From positions 1-10,584 of the forward strand of contig DAHVRG010000134.1 in NCBI GenBank assembly GCA_027322565.1: a stretch of DNA of 10,584 nucleotides, in the 5' to 3' direction. The position numbers were made by a program, and so were the translations under genes. The notes beneath the pieces are model-generated. The model ran no database searches, was not told the DNA's origin, and worked only from the letters and a program-made list of their open reading frames with translations. The stretch's first letter is position 1. Every line of letters starts with the position of its first letter. The stretch comes from Georgenia sp. GTDB lineage: Bacteria; Actinomycetota; Actinomycetes; Actinomycetales; Actinomycetaceae. This document shows positions 1 to 7,681 of this stretch, one piece after another.

Positions 1-965
1 CCGGCCAGGCGCTGGACCTCACCGACCACATCGACGACGCGACCCGTGCCGCGGTCGGTGAGGGTGCGCTGAGCGCCTTCACGGTCGACGGCGGGATCTA
101 CGGCATGCCCACCGCGGTGCTCCCCGGCGGCATCTACTACAGCCAGGACCTGTTCGCGCAGGCCGGCATCGACACCCCGCCGACGACGATGGCCGAGCTC
201 GAAGACGCCGTCGACGCGCTCAAGGCCGCCGGGATCCAGCCCATCGCCCTCGGGGCCATGGACGCATGGCCGGCGGCCCACTGGTACTACTTCTTCGCCC
301 TGCGGTACTGCTCGCAGGAGACCATGGAGGCGGCCGCCGAGGCGGGCACCTTCGAGGACGAGTGCTGGCTGGAGGCCGGTGAGGCGCTCGCGGACTTCGC
401 CGCGACCGAGCCCTTCAACGACGGCTTCCTCACCACCCCGGCGCAGCAGGGCGCCGGCTCCTCCGCCGGCCTCATCGCCAACCACCAGGCCGCGATGGAG
501 CTCATGGGCGCGTGGAACCCCGGCGTCATCGCCTCGCTCACGCCGGACGAGCAGCCCCTCCCGGACCTCGGCTGGTTCCCCTTCCCCGCCGTCGAGGGCG
601 GTGCCGGCGACCCCGCCGCGATGATGGGCGGCGTCGACGGCTTCACCTGCTCGGCGCAGGCGCCGGTGGAGGAGTGCACCGCCTTCCTCAACTTCTTCAT
701 GCAGCAGGAGTACCAGGAGGGCTACGCGCAGGCGTTCCACACCCTGCCGGCCAGCCAGGAGGCGCAGGGCGTCGTCGAGGAGGGTGCGCTCCAGGACATC
801 CTCGCCTCCTACAACGAGGCCCCGTACGTCATGGTCTGGCTCGACACCCTCTTCGGCCAGAACGTCGGCAACGCGCTCAACGCCGGTGTCGTCGAGATGC
901 TCGCCGGGCAGGGCGACGCCCAGGGCATCATCGACGCCGTCAACAGCTCCGCCGCCCGGGGGTAG
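1..965 (+). CDS. ABC transporter sugar-binding protein, CUT1 family (5' end missing)
   Basis: The reading frame is open from the window edge (first complete codon at position 3) to a TAG at 963-965, giving the last 320 residues. The signal peptide, lipobox and N-terminal lobe are outside the window. The visible part resembles extracellular solute-binding proteins of the UgpB/MsmE type. It starts with an internal YGMP-type segment (near visible residue 33), followed by a YYSQDLFAQAGI segment typical of the hinge/ligand region, a MELMGAWNPG strand and a C-terminal helix bundle. It would capture a sugar outside the membrane and deliver it to the two permeases encoded directly downstream. Xylo-oligosaccharides are the likely ligand, inferred from the following xylosidase genes. 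Four cysteines (visible residues 103, 121, 216, 225) sit in two close pairs and could form disulfides. The family call is secure; the ligand is inferred. Confidence 0.9.
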   Translation, partial: GQALDLTDHIDDATRAAVGEGALSAFTVDGGIYGMPTAVLPGGIYYSQDLFAQAGIDTPPTTMAELEDAVDALKAAGIQPIALGAMDAWPAAHWYYFFALRYCSQETMEAAAEAGTFEDECWLEAGEALADFAATEPFNDGFLTTPAQQGAGSSAGLIANHQAAMELMGAWNPGVIASLTPDEQPLPDLGWFPFPAVEGGAGDPAAMMGGVDGFTCSAQAPVEECTAFLNFFMQQEYQEGYAQAFHTLPASQEAQGVVEEGALQDILASYNEAPYVMVWLDTLFGQNVGNALNAGVVEMLAGQGDAQGIIDAVNSSAARG

Positions 966-974
966 TGGCCCGTC

Positions 975-2003
975 ATGTCTGACCCGTCGGGCCACCAGTC
1001 GCTGGCCCTTCAACAGGCCCCGCCCGGAGGCACCGCGTCGGGTGCGGGAGGCGTCGCCGTCGCGGCGGCGTCTCCCGCCCGGCGGGCGCGACGCGGCCGG
1101 CCGGACTGGCGCAAGCGCGGGGAGATCGCGCTACTGGCCGGTCCCGCTGTCGTCGTCTTCCTCAGCTTCGTCATCTTCCCGGTGCTGATGGCGGCGTACT
1201 ACGGCTTCTTCCGATGGAACGGCTTCGGGCCGGCGACCGAGTTCGTCGGCCTGGAGAACTACCGGATCATCCTCCAGGACCCGATCTTCCACGACGCGCT
1301 GCGGCACAACCTGTTCATCGTCGTCATGTCCCTGGTCATCCAGGGTCCGGCGGCGGTGGCGATCGCCCTCCTGCTCAACCGGCGGATCCGCGGGCGGTCG
1401 GTCGTCCGGGTGCTCATCTTCGTGCCGTACGTCATCGCCGAGGTCATCGTCGGGACCGGCTGGTCGCTCATGCTCCGGACCACGGGAGCGGTCAACGACC
1501 TCCTCGTCAAGGCCGGCCTGCCGGACTGGACGGTGGACTGGCTCGCGGACCCGGACATCGCGATCTGGTCCCTCATGATCATCATCTCGTGGAAGTACAT
1601 CGGCTTCGCGGTGATCCTCTTCCTCGCAGGTCTGCAGTCCATCCCCGAGGAGCTCTACGAGGCGGCGGCGCTCGACGGCGCCTCCTACTGGCAGACCCAG
1701 CGTCGGATCACGCTGCCGCTGCTCGGCCCCACGGTCCGGATCTGGGCCTTCCTCTCGATCATCGGCTCCCTGCAGCTCTTCGACCTCGTCTACATCATCT
1801 GGGGCCAGTACGTCTCCACGACGGCGGGGACCTCGACCATGGCCACCTACATGGTGATGTTCGGACGCAACGCGAGCAGCTACGGCTTCGGGAACGCTGC
1901 CGCCGTCGTCCTGTTCTTCATCTCGCTGACCATCGCGCTCCTGTACCAGCGCTACGTCCTGCGGCGCGATACCGAGGGCGCCCTCACCGAAGGGAAGAAG
2001 TGA
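975..2003 (+). CDS. ABC transporter permease, CUT1 family (MalF/MsmF-like)
   Basis: This encodes a 342-residue inner-membrane permease subunit for sugar import. The ATG at 975 is the first possible start, because the preceding in-frame codon block begins at the stop codon of the binding-protein gene, only 9 nt upstream. No strong ribosome-binding site is visible, so translation may be coupled to that gene. Residues 1-50 are a charged, Ala/Gly/Arg-rich cytoplasmic leader, a common actinobacterial extension. Hydrophobic segments follow at about 51-78, 112-135, 145-168, 195-220, 255-277 and 305-325, matching six membrane spans. The EAA loop that docks the ATPase is at 229-249 (EAAALDGA, then ITLPLLGP). 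This order identifies the MalF-like partner of the next gene's product. The substrate is unproven but probably xylo-oligosaccharide. Confidence 0.95.
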   Translation: MSDPSGHQSLALQQAPPGGTASGAGGVAVAAASPARRARRGRPDWRKRGEIALLAGPAVVVFLSFVIFPVLMAAYYGFFRWNGFGPATEFVGLENYRIILQDPIFHDALRHNLFIVVMSLVIQGPAAVAIALLLNRRIRGRSVVRVLIFVPYVIAEVIVGTGWSLMLRTTGAVNDLLVKAGLPDWTVDWLADPDIAIWSLMIIISWKYIGFAVILFLAGLQSIPEELYEAAALDGASYWQTQRRITLPLLGPTVRIWAFLSIIGSLQLFDLVYIIWGQYVSTTAGTSTMATYMVMFGRNASSYGFGNAAAVVLFFISLTIALLYQRYVLRRDTEGALTEGKK

Positions 2004-2893
2004 TGACGGCGATCACCGCGCCACGCGAGGCGATCCGACGCCGCCGCGCCGCCTCCGAGCGGGGCGGGGAGTCCCGGCTGGGCCGCGGCGGACCCGTGAC
2101 CTACGCCGTCGCCGTCCTCTTCGTCGGGATCTGCATCGCGCCGGTCCTCTACATCATCATCGGCGGCTTCCGGACGAACTCCCAGATCACCACCGACCCC
2201 TCGGGGCTGCCGGACCCGTGGGTGGTGGAGAACTACCTCGAGGTGCTGGCCAACCCGGTGTTCTGGCGGCAGATCGGCAACTCGACGATCGCGGCGGTCT
2301 TCACCACGGCCGGCGTCGTCGTGCTCGGCGTCATGGCGAGCTACGTCCTCGCCCGGTACGACTTCCGCGGCCGGGGGGCCATGTACTCCCTGTTCGCCGC
2401 CGGCCTCATGTTCCCGATCACGGTGGCGATCACACCGCTGTACATCCTCGTCCGCAACCTCGGCATGATGAACAGCCTCACCGGCATCATCGTCCCGCAG
2501 ATCGCCTTCGCGCTGCCGACGACCGTCATCATCCTCGTGCCGTTCCTGCGGGCGATCCCCAGGGAGCTGGAGGAGGCGGCGGCGATCGACGGCGCCGGCC
2601 GGCTCGGCTTCTTCTTCCGGATGGTCGTGCCGCTGTCGGTCCCCGGCGTCGTCACCGTGGGGATCCTCGCGTTCATCGCGAGCTGGAACAGCTACCTGCT
2701 GCCCCTGTTCATCCTCAACAACGAGGCGTCCTACACCCTGCCGCTGGGGGTCCAGGCGTTCTCGTCGGAGTACTCCGTGGACACCGCCCGCGTGCTGGCG
2801 TTCACCTCGCTGTCGATGATCCCGGCGCTCATCTTCTTCTCGTTCTTCGAGAAGCGGATCGTCGGTGGTCTCACGGGCGCCGTCAAGGGCTGA
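2003..2893 (+). CDS. ABC transporter permease, CUT1 family (MalG/MsmG-like)
   Basis: This encodes a 296-residue permease, the second transmembrane half of the importer. The ATG at 2003 overlaps the TGA of the first permease by one base (TGATG) and is preceded by an AGGGAAG ribosome-binding site at 1991-1997, so the two are translationally coupled. A GTG one codon upstream (2000) is an alternative start that changes nothing important. After an Arg-rich N-terminus (1-30) come about six hydrophobic spans, with the first at 33-55. The EAA docking loop is at 191-211 (EAAAIDGAG, ending in VVPLSVPG). The WNSYLLPLFIL segment near 228-238 and the C-terminal GLTGAVKG are hallmarks of MalG-like subunits. 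No ATPase gene follows, unlike in classical maltose operons. Confidence 0.95.
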   Translation: MTAITAPREAIRRRRAASERGGESRLGRGGPVTYAVAVLFVGICIAPVLYIIIGGFRTNSQITTDPSGLPDPWVVENYLEVLANPVFWRQIGNSTIAAVFTTAGVVVLGVMASYVLARYDFRGRGAMYSLFAAGLMFPITVAITPLYILVRNLGMMNSLTGIIVPQIAFALPTTVIILVPFLRAIPRELEEAAAIDGAGRLGFFFRMVVPLSVPGVVTVGILAFIASWNSYLLPLFILNNEASYTLPLGVQAFSSEYSVDTARVLAFTSLSMIPALIFFSFFEKRIVGGLTGAVKG

Positions 2894-2923
2894 CCCGACC
2901 CGCACCCACACACCCACCCGCCG

Positions 2924-2949
2924 CGGCAGGCGCGCTCCCCGCGCCGCCG
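2924..2949. other. GC-rich hairpin between transporter and glycosidase genes
   Basis: The 86-nt gap after the second permease is C-rich. It contains a foldable element: CGGC at 2924-2927, a bulged A, GGCGCG at 2929-2934, a 5-nt loop, CGCGCC at 2940-2945 and GCCG at 2946-2949. The ten base pairs are interrupted only by the bulge. No T-run follows, so a strict intrinsic terminator is unlikely. A role in partial attenuation or in mRNA processing between importer and enzyme cistrons is inference. In DNA this GC-rich, such a stem can also arise by chance. Confidence 0.4.
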
Positions 2950-2965
2950 TCGCCTCGCACGAACG

Positions 2966-2975
2966 AAGGAGAGGG
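2966..2975 (+). promoter_or_regulatory. Ribosome-binding site that fixes the GH3 GTG start
   Basis: AAGGAGAGGG lies with its AAGGAG core 8 nt before the GTG at 2980. No comparable motif precedes the next in-frame candidate, ATG at 3001, so the GTG is the better start. Confidence 0.75.
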
Positions 2976-2979
2976 CCTC

Positions 2980-5421
2980 GTGTCCGATCTCGTCCCCGCC
3001 ATGCCGGCGGTCTCCCAGCGCGTCCGCCACCTCCACGCGCAGATGAGCCTGGAGGAGAAGCTCGCCCAGCTCGTGGGCTACTGGCTCGACCAGAACGGCT
3101 CCGTGGCGCCGATGCAGTCCGAGATGAGCGCCGGGCAGGCACCGGCCACCCGCCTGGCGGAGATCACCCGTGATGGCATCGGGCACTACACGCGGGTCTA
3201 CGGCACCCGGCCGGTCGACCCGGCGGAGCGGGCCGGCTGGCTGTGGGAGGAGCAGCGCCGGCTCAAGCGCGAGACCCGGCTCGGGATCCCCGCGCTCGTC
3301 CACGAGGAGAGCCTCACCGGGCTCGCCGCCTGGAAGGCCGCCGCCTTCCCGTCCCCGCTGGCCTGGGGGGCGACCTTCGACCCCGCGCTCATCGAGGAGG
3401 CCGCCCGGGCGATCGGTGACTCGATGCGCGAGCTCGGGATCCACCAGGGCCTGGCCCCGGTGCTCGACGTCATCCGCGACCCCCGCTGGGGGCGGGTGGA
3501 GGAGTCGATCGGGGAGGACCCGTACCTCGTCGGCACCATCGGCACGGCCTACGTCCGCGGCCTCCAGGCGGCCGGTGTCCACGCCACCCTCAAGCACCTC
3601 GTCGGCTACTCCGGCTCGACGGCGGGCCGCAACCACGGCCCGGTGAGCGCCGGTCCGCGCGAGATCGCCGACGTCTACCTGCCGCCGTTCGAGATGGCGC
3701 TGCGCGACGGTGGCGCACGCTCGGTGATGAACGCCTACAACGACATCGACGGCGTCCCGGTGGGCGGGAGCCCGCGGTACCTCACCACCCTCCTGCGGGA
3801 GGAGTGGGGCTTCGACGGCACCGTGGTGGCGGACTACTTCTCCGTCGCCTTCCTCGAGGTGATGCACCGGGTCGCCGCCGACCGCGGCGAGGCGGCGGCG
3901 CTCGCGCTGACCGCCGGTATCGACGTCGAGCTCCCCACCGGCGACGCCTACCTCGAGCCGCTCGCCGAGCGGATCCGCAGCGGCGCCTTCGACGAGCGCT
4001 ACGTCGACCGGGCGGTGCTGCGCGTGCTCGCGCAGAAGGAGGAGCTCGGGCTGCTCGACCCCGAGGCGTACGAGGACGAGCCGCCGACGACGGTGGACCT
4101 CGACTCACCCCGGCACCGTGACCTGGCCCGCCGCATCGCCGAGGAGTCGGTCGTGCTGCTGACCAACGACGGTGTGCTCCCGCTCGCGACCCCGCCCGCC
4201 CGGGTCGCCGTGATCGGCCCGAACGCCGACCGCAGCGAGGCGCTGCTCGGCTGCTACTCCTTCGTCAACCACGTGCTGCCGCACCACCCGCAGTACCCCG
4301 CCGGCATCGAGATCCCGACGGTGGCTCGAGCGCTGGAAGCGGTGCTCACGCAGTCCGGCGGCGGCTCCCCGGAGCTGCGGCTCGCCCCGGGCTGCGCCGT
4401 CGAGGGGGAGGACACCTCCGGGTTCGCCGACGCCGTCGCCGCGGCGGAGGGTGCGGACGTCGCGGTCGTCGTGGTCGGTGACCAGTCCGGGCTGTTCGGG
4501 CGCGGCACCGTGGGCGAGGGCAACGACGTCGAGTCACTCGACCTGCCCGGGGTCCAGCGCGAGCTCGTCGAGGCGGTGGTGGCGACCGGGACGCCCGTGG
4601 TCCTCGTGCTCATCACCGGGCGGCCCTACGCCATCGGCTGGGCGCTGGACGGGCCCGGTGCCCGGCCGGCCGCCGTGCTCCAGGCGTTCCTCCCCGGCGA
4701 GGAGGGCGCCACCGCCATCGCGCGCGTCATCACCGGTGCGGTCAACCCCTCGGGCCGGCTGCCGCTGTCGCTGCCCCGCTCGACCGGCGCACAGCCCTAC
4801 TCCTACCTCCACCCCGTGCTCGGCGGGCCGTCGGACGTCACCACGGCGGACTCCACGCCGCTGCGGCCGTTCGGCTTCGGGATGTCCTACACCAGCTTCC
4901 GCTACGACGACCTCGAGGTCGACGCCGAGGTGGCCGCCGGCGGCACCTTCACCGCGGCCGTCACGGTCACCAACACCGGGGACGTCGCGGGCACGGAGAC
5001 GGTCCAGCTCTACGGTCACGACGTCCGCGCCTCGGTCGCCCGTCCGGTGGTCCAGCTCCTCGGCTACGCCCGCGTGACCCTGGGTGCCGGCGAGGCGAGG
5101 CGGATCACCTTCACCGTCCCGACCGGCCGGTTCGCCTTCTCCGACGAGCGTCTCGTGCGGGTGGTCGAGCCGGGTGACGTCGAGGTGTGGGTGGCCTCCC
5201 ACGCCGGGGCCTCCGGACGGGAGCGGGACATCGGCCAGGACACCGGCGGCGCGATCACCAACGGCCGCCGGGCGGTCCGACGGACGCTGCCCGGGTCGGC
5301 CACCGCCCGGGCGACCCTGCGGATCACCGGCGCGCTCCACGAGGTGACCGCGGCCGAGCCGCGGCAGGTCGCCGTGGCCATGACCGTCCCGACGGCTGCG
5401 AGGGAGGCAGGTGTCCGGTGA
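2980..5421 (+). CDS. GH3 family beta-xylosidase (beta-glycosidase)
   Basis: This encodes an 813-residue glycoside hydrolase of family 3. It removes beta-linked sugars, most likely xylose, from the non-reducing end of short oligosaccharides. The TIM-barrel domain (about 10-340) carries the WGRVEESIGEDPY motif (170-182), the substrate-binding Lys-His pair (205-206) and the catalytic nucleophile Asp285 in VVADYF. The alpha/beta sandwich (about 385-600) carries the probable acid/base Glu513 in GEGNDVES. A fibronectin-III-like domain follows (about 630-740, starting after PFGFGMSY), then a tail of about 70 residues. Glu110 in HEES aligns with a Glu that family knowledge links to xylose preference. 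No signal peptide is seen, so the enzyme should act in the cytoplasm on imported oligosaccharides. The TGA overlaps the next start. A beta-glucosidase role is the main alternative. Confidence 0.93.
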   Translation: MSDLVPAMPAVSQRVRHLHAQMSLEEKLAQLVGYWLDQNGSVAPMQSEMSAGQAPATRLAEITRDGIGHYTRVYGTRPVDPAERAGWLWEEQRRLKRETRLGIPALVHEESLTGLAAWKAAAFPSPLAWGATFDPALIEEAARAIGDSMRELGIHQGLAPVLDVIRDPRWGRVEESIGEDPYLVGTIGTAYVRGLQAAGVHATLKHLVGYSGSTAGRNHGPVSAGPREIADVYLPPFEMALRDGGARSVMNAYNDIDGVPVGGSPRYLTTLLREEWGFDGTVVADYFSVAFLEVMHRVAADRGEAAALALTAGIDVELPTGDAYLEPLAERIRSGAFDERYVDRAVLRVLAQKEELGLLDPEAYEDEPPTTVDLDSPRHRDLARRIAEESVVLLTNDGVLPLATPPARVAVIGPNADRSEALLGCYSFVNHVLPHHPQYPAGIEIPTVARALEAVLTQSGGGSPELRLAPGCAVEGEDTSGFADAVAAAEGADVAVVVVGDQSGLFGRGTVGEGNDVESLDLPGVQRELVEAVVATGTPVVLVLITGRPYAIGWALDGPGARPAAVLQAFLPGEEGATAIARVITGAVNPSGRLPLSLPRSTGAQPYSYLHPVLGGPSDVTTADSTPLRPFGFGMSYTSFRYDDLEVDAEVAAGGTFTAAVTVTNTGDVAGTETVQLYGHDVRASVARPVVQLLGYARVTLGAGEARRITFTVPTGRFAFSDERLVRVVEPGDVEVWVASHAGASGRERDIGQDTGGAITNGRRAVRRTLPGSATARATLRITGALHEVTAAEPRQVAVAMTVPTAAREAGVR

Positions 5422-7004
5422 CGACGGTGCGTAACCCGGTCCTGCCGGGCTGCTACCCGGACCCGTCCGTGTGCCGGGTCGGGGACGACTACTACCTGGT
5501 GACCTCGACCTTCGAGTACTTCCCCGGCCTGCCGGTCTTCCACAGCCGTGACCTCGTCGCCTGGGAGCAGATCGGCCACGTCGTCGACCGGGCCGGCCAG
5601 CTCGACCTCGACGGCATCGCCTCGTCCGGTGGGCTGTACGCGCCGACGATCCGCTACGACGGCGGGACGTTCTGGGTCGTGTGCACGCTCGTGGACCAGC
5701 AGGACCCCGACCGTGGCGGCAACTTCCTCATGACGGCGCAGGACCCGGCCGGGCCGTGGTCCGACCCCGTGTGGCTGGACGCCGACGGCATCGACCCGTC
5801 GATCTTCTTCGACGACGACGGCCGCGTCTGGCTGCACGGCACCCGCCTCGCGCGTGAGCCGCAGTGGCACGACCAGACCGAGATCTGGGTCCGGGAGCTC
5901 GACCGCGAGACCCGCCGGCTCGTCGGCCGGGAGCACGTCGTGTGGACCGGTGCGCTGCGGGACGTCGTGTGGTCCGAGGCGCCGCACCTGTACCGGGTGG
6001 ACGGGACCTACTACCTGCTCACCGCCGAGGGTGGGACCGAGTTCCACCATGCCGTCTCCGTGGCCCGGGCCGAGTCGGTCACCGGCCCGTACACCGGGAA
6101 CCGGGCGAACCCGGTTCTCACCCACCGCCACCTCGGGCGCGACGTCGACGTCGTCGGTGTCGGGCACGCCGACCTCGTGGAGGACCCGGTGGGGCGCTGG
6201 TGGGCCGTGCTGCTCGGGATGCGCCCGTACGGCGGCTACCACTACAACCTCGGCCGGGAGACCTTCCTCGTCCCGGTGTCGTGGGAGGACGGCTGGCCGG
6301 TCTTCGCGCCCGGCGAGGGCCGCGTGCCTGCGGAGGTCGAGGTACCCGTGGCCGCTCCGCGGCCGCTCGGGACGGCGCAGGGCTCGACATCCGGCGTCGT
6401 GCCGCCCGACGACCTGCGTTGGACCTCGCTCCGCCGGCCGGCCGCCGAGTTCGCGACACCGGCCGGCCAGGGCTGGACCGTCCGGATGCGTCCCACCACG
6501 CTCGCCGAGGCCGGGGTGCCGGCCTTCCTCGGCGTGCGCCAGCAGCACCGGGACGTGGATGTGCGCGCAACCCTGCGCGTCGAGCCGGCGGCGGGGGAGG
6601 AGGCGGGGCTCGTCGTCCGGCAGTCCGAGCAGGACCACGTGCGGCTCTTCGTCACGACCGGACCGGGGCCTGCGGCCGCCCGACGGGTCGCTGCGGTCCA
6701 CCGCCGCGGCGGCGTCGAGGTCGACCTCGGGTCGCTGCCGGTCGACGAGGGGCGGGTGACCCTGACGGTCCGGGCCCGCGGACAGGAGTACGTGCTGCTC
6801 GCCGGCACGCCCGGAGCGGCCCCCGCGACCGTCGGGGTGGTCGACGGCCGCACTCTCGACAGCGTCACGACCGGCGGCTTCCTCGGCTTGTGGGTCGGTG
6901 TCTACGCGACGAGCAACGGCCGCCCCACCGACACCGTCGTCGACGTCGAGCACCTGGAGTACCTGCCCGGGGCCGGCACCGGCCGGGCCACGGCCGAGGC
7001 TTAG
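5418..7004 (+). CDS. GH43 family beta-xylosidase / alpha-L-arabinofuranosidase
   Basis: This encodes a 528-residue inverting glycoside hydrolase. The GTG start at 5418 shares GTGA with the TGA of the GH3 gene, with GGGAGG at 5402-5407 upstream, so the two enzymes should be made together. The N-terminal five-bladed propeller (about 1-310) shows the complete catalytic triad of the family: Asp15 in YPDPS (base), Asp126 in GIDPSIF (pKa modulator) and Glu187 in SEAPH (acid). Spacing and length match characterised bacterial GH43 beta-xylosidases such as the Selenomonas type (subfamily 11-like). A C-terminal beta-sandwich (about 325-520), including FLGVRQQHRD, completes the usual two-domain form and helps close the active site. 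No secretion signal is present. It should release xylose, possibly also arabinose, from imported oligosaccharides. The exact specificity cannot be read from sequence. Confidence 0.94.
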   Translation: MTTVRNPVLPGCYPDPSVCRVGDDYYLVTSTFEYFPGLPVFHSRDLVAWEQIGHVVDRAGQLDLDGIASSGGLYAPTIRYDGGTFWVVCTLVDQQDPDRGGNFLMTAQDPAGPWSDPVWLDADGIDPSIFFDDDGRVWLHGTRLAREPQWHDQTEIWVRELDRETRRLVGREHVVWTGALRDVVWSEAPHLYRVDGTYYLLTAEGGTEFHHAVSVARAESVTGPYTGNRANPVLTHRHLGRDVDVVGVGHADLVEDPVGRWWAVLLGMRPYGGYHYNLGRETFLVPVSWEDGWPVFAPGEGRVPAEVEVPVAAPRPLGTAQGSTSGVVPPDDLRWTSLRRPAAEFATPAGQGWTVRMRPTTLAEAGVPAFLGVRQQHRDVDVRATLRVEPAAGEEAGLVVRQSEQDHVRLFVTTGPGPAAARRVAAVHRRGGVEVDLGSLPVDEGRVTLTVRARGQEYVLLAGTPGAAPATVGVVDGRTLDSVTTGGFLGLWVGVYATSNGRPTDTVVDVEHLEYLPGAGTGRATAEA

Positions 7005-7015
7005 GCTGGACGGGG

Positions 7016-7033
7016 CCGGCGCGAGGGCGCCGG
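7016..7033. other. Short GC-only hairpin between the GH43 and DsbA-fold genes
   Basis: CCGGCGC (7016-7022) and GCGCCGG (7027-7033) pair perfectly around a GAGG loop. They sit in the 51-nt gap just upstream of the next gene's ribosome-binding site. No T-run follows. It could attenuate read-through from the xylosidase operon, but this is inference and the arms are short. Confidence 0.4.
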
Positions 7034-7055
7034 ACACCGTCGACAAGGAGGATGC

Positions 7056-7679
7056 ATGACCCAGGACGTGGCCGCGAAGGACGTCGCGGACTTCTGGTTC
7101 GACCCGATCTGCCCCTGGGCGTGGATGACGTCACGCTGGATGGGTGAGGTGGAGCAGGTGCGCCCCGTGACGGCCCGCTGGCACGTCATGTCGCTCGCGG
7201 TGCTCAACGAGGGTCGTGACCTGCCCGCCGACTACCGCGCGCTCATGGACAAGGCCTGGGGGCCGGTGCGGCTGGTCAACGCCGCCCGGGAGCTGAACGG
7301 CGAGGAGTACGTCAAGCCGCTCTACGACGCGCTGGGGACGCGGTACCACCCGGGCGGCCGGGACGTGGGCGACGCGTCGGTGTTCACCGAGGCGCTCGCC
7401 GAGGTCGGCCTGCCGGAGGACCTCGTCCGCTACACGACCTCCGACGAGCTCGACGACAAGCTGCGGGCCTCCCACCAGGAGGGGATCAGCAAGGTCGGGG
7501 AGGACGTCGGCACCCCCGTCGTCGCCTTCGACGGCGTCGCGTTCTTCGGCCCTGTGGTCACGCCCGCTCCGAAGGGCGAGGCGGCCGGTCGGCTGTGGGA
7601 CGGCTGCGTCCTGGTGGCCGGCACCCCGGGCTTCTTCGAGCTCAAGCGCACCCGTACCCAGGGCCCCGTCTTCGACTGA
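7056..7679 (+). CDS. DsbA-fold oxidoreductase, mycothiol-dependent nitroreductase (Rv2466c) family
   Basis: This encodes 207 residues that resemble Mycobacterium tuberculosis Rv2466c along almost the whole length, from FWFDP near the N-terminus, through HVMSLAVLNE and the AWGPVR segment, to GEDVGTP, GVAFFGP and FFELKRTRT at the end. Family members have a thioredoxin fold with a helical insertion and use mycothiol to reduce substrates, including nitro compounds; the native role is thought to be oxidative-stress defence in the cytoplasm. The active-site motif here is CPWA (Cys19, Ala22) instead of the CPWC of Rv2466c, so only the first cysteine remains. The ATG at 7056 follows AAGGAGG (7045-7051) at 4 nt. 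Another ATG at 7052 is out of frame. The gene may be read through from the xylosidase operon but has no evident xylan role. Confidence 0.93.
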   Translation: MTQDVAAKDVADFWFDPICPWAWMTSRWMGEVEQVRPVTARWHVMSLAVLNEGRDLPADYRALMDKAWGPVRLVNAARELNGEEYVKPLYDALGTRYHPGGRDVGDASVFTEALAEVGLPEDLVRYTTSDELDDKLRASHQEGISKVGEDVGTPVVAFDGVAFFGPVVTPAPKGEAAGRLWDGCVLVAGTPGFFELKRTRTQGPVFD

Positions 7680-7681
7680 CC

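Noticed and set aside
2002..2009. A promoter between the two permease genes
   Set aside because: The genes overlap by one base and have only a ribosome-binding site upstream; no promoter-like hexamer pair is present.
1952..3142. A 396-codon minus-strand open frame across permease 2 and the GH3 start
   Set aside because: The translation is Arg/Gly/Asp-rich and repetitive, and it crosses two well-supported plus-strand genes and their ribosome-binding site. It is a typical high-GC shadow frame.
7002..7007. TAGGCT as a -10 box for the DsbA-fold gene
   Set aside because: It fits the TAnnnT pattern but overlaps the GH43 stop codon, and nothing like TTGAC lies about 17 nt upstream, so I could not support a separate promoter.
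5064..7046. A 660-codon open frame on the minus strand opposite the GH43 gene
   Set aside because: It mirrors the codon pattern of the GH43 gene in GC-rich DNA, has a low-complexity Arg/Gly/Val/Asp-rich translation with no recognisable motif, and overlaps a gene with a complete catalytic triad.
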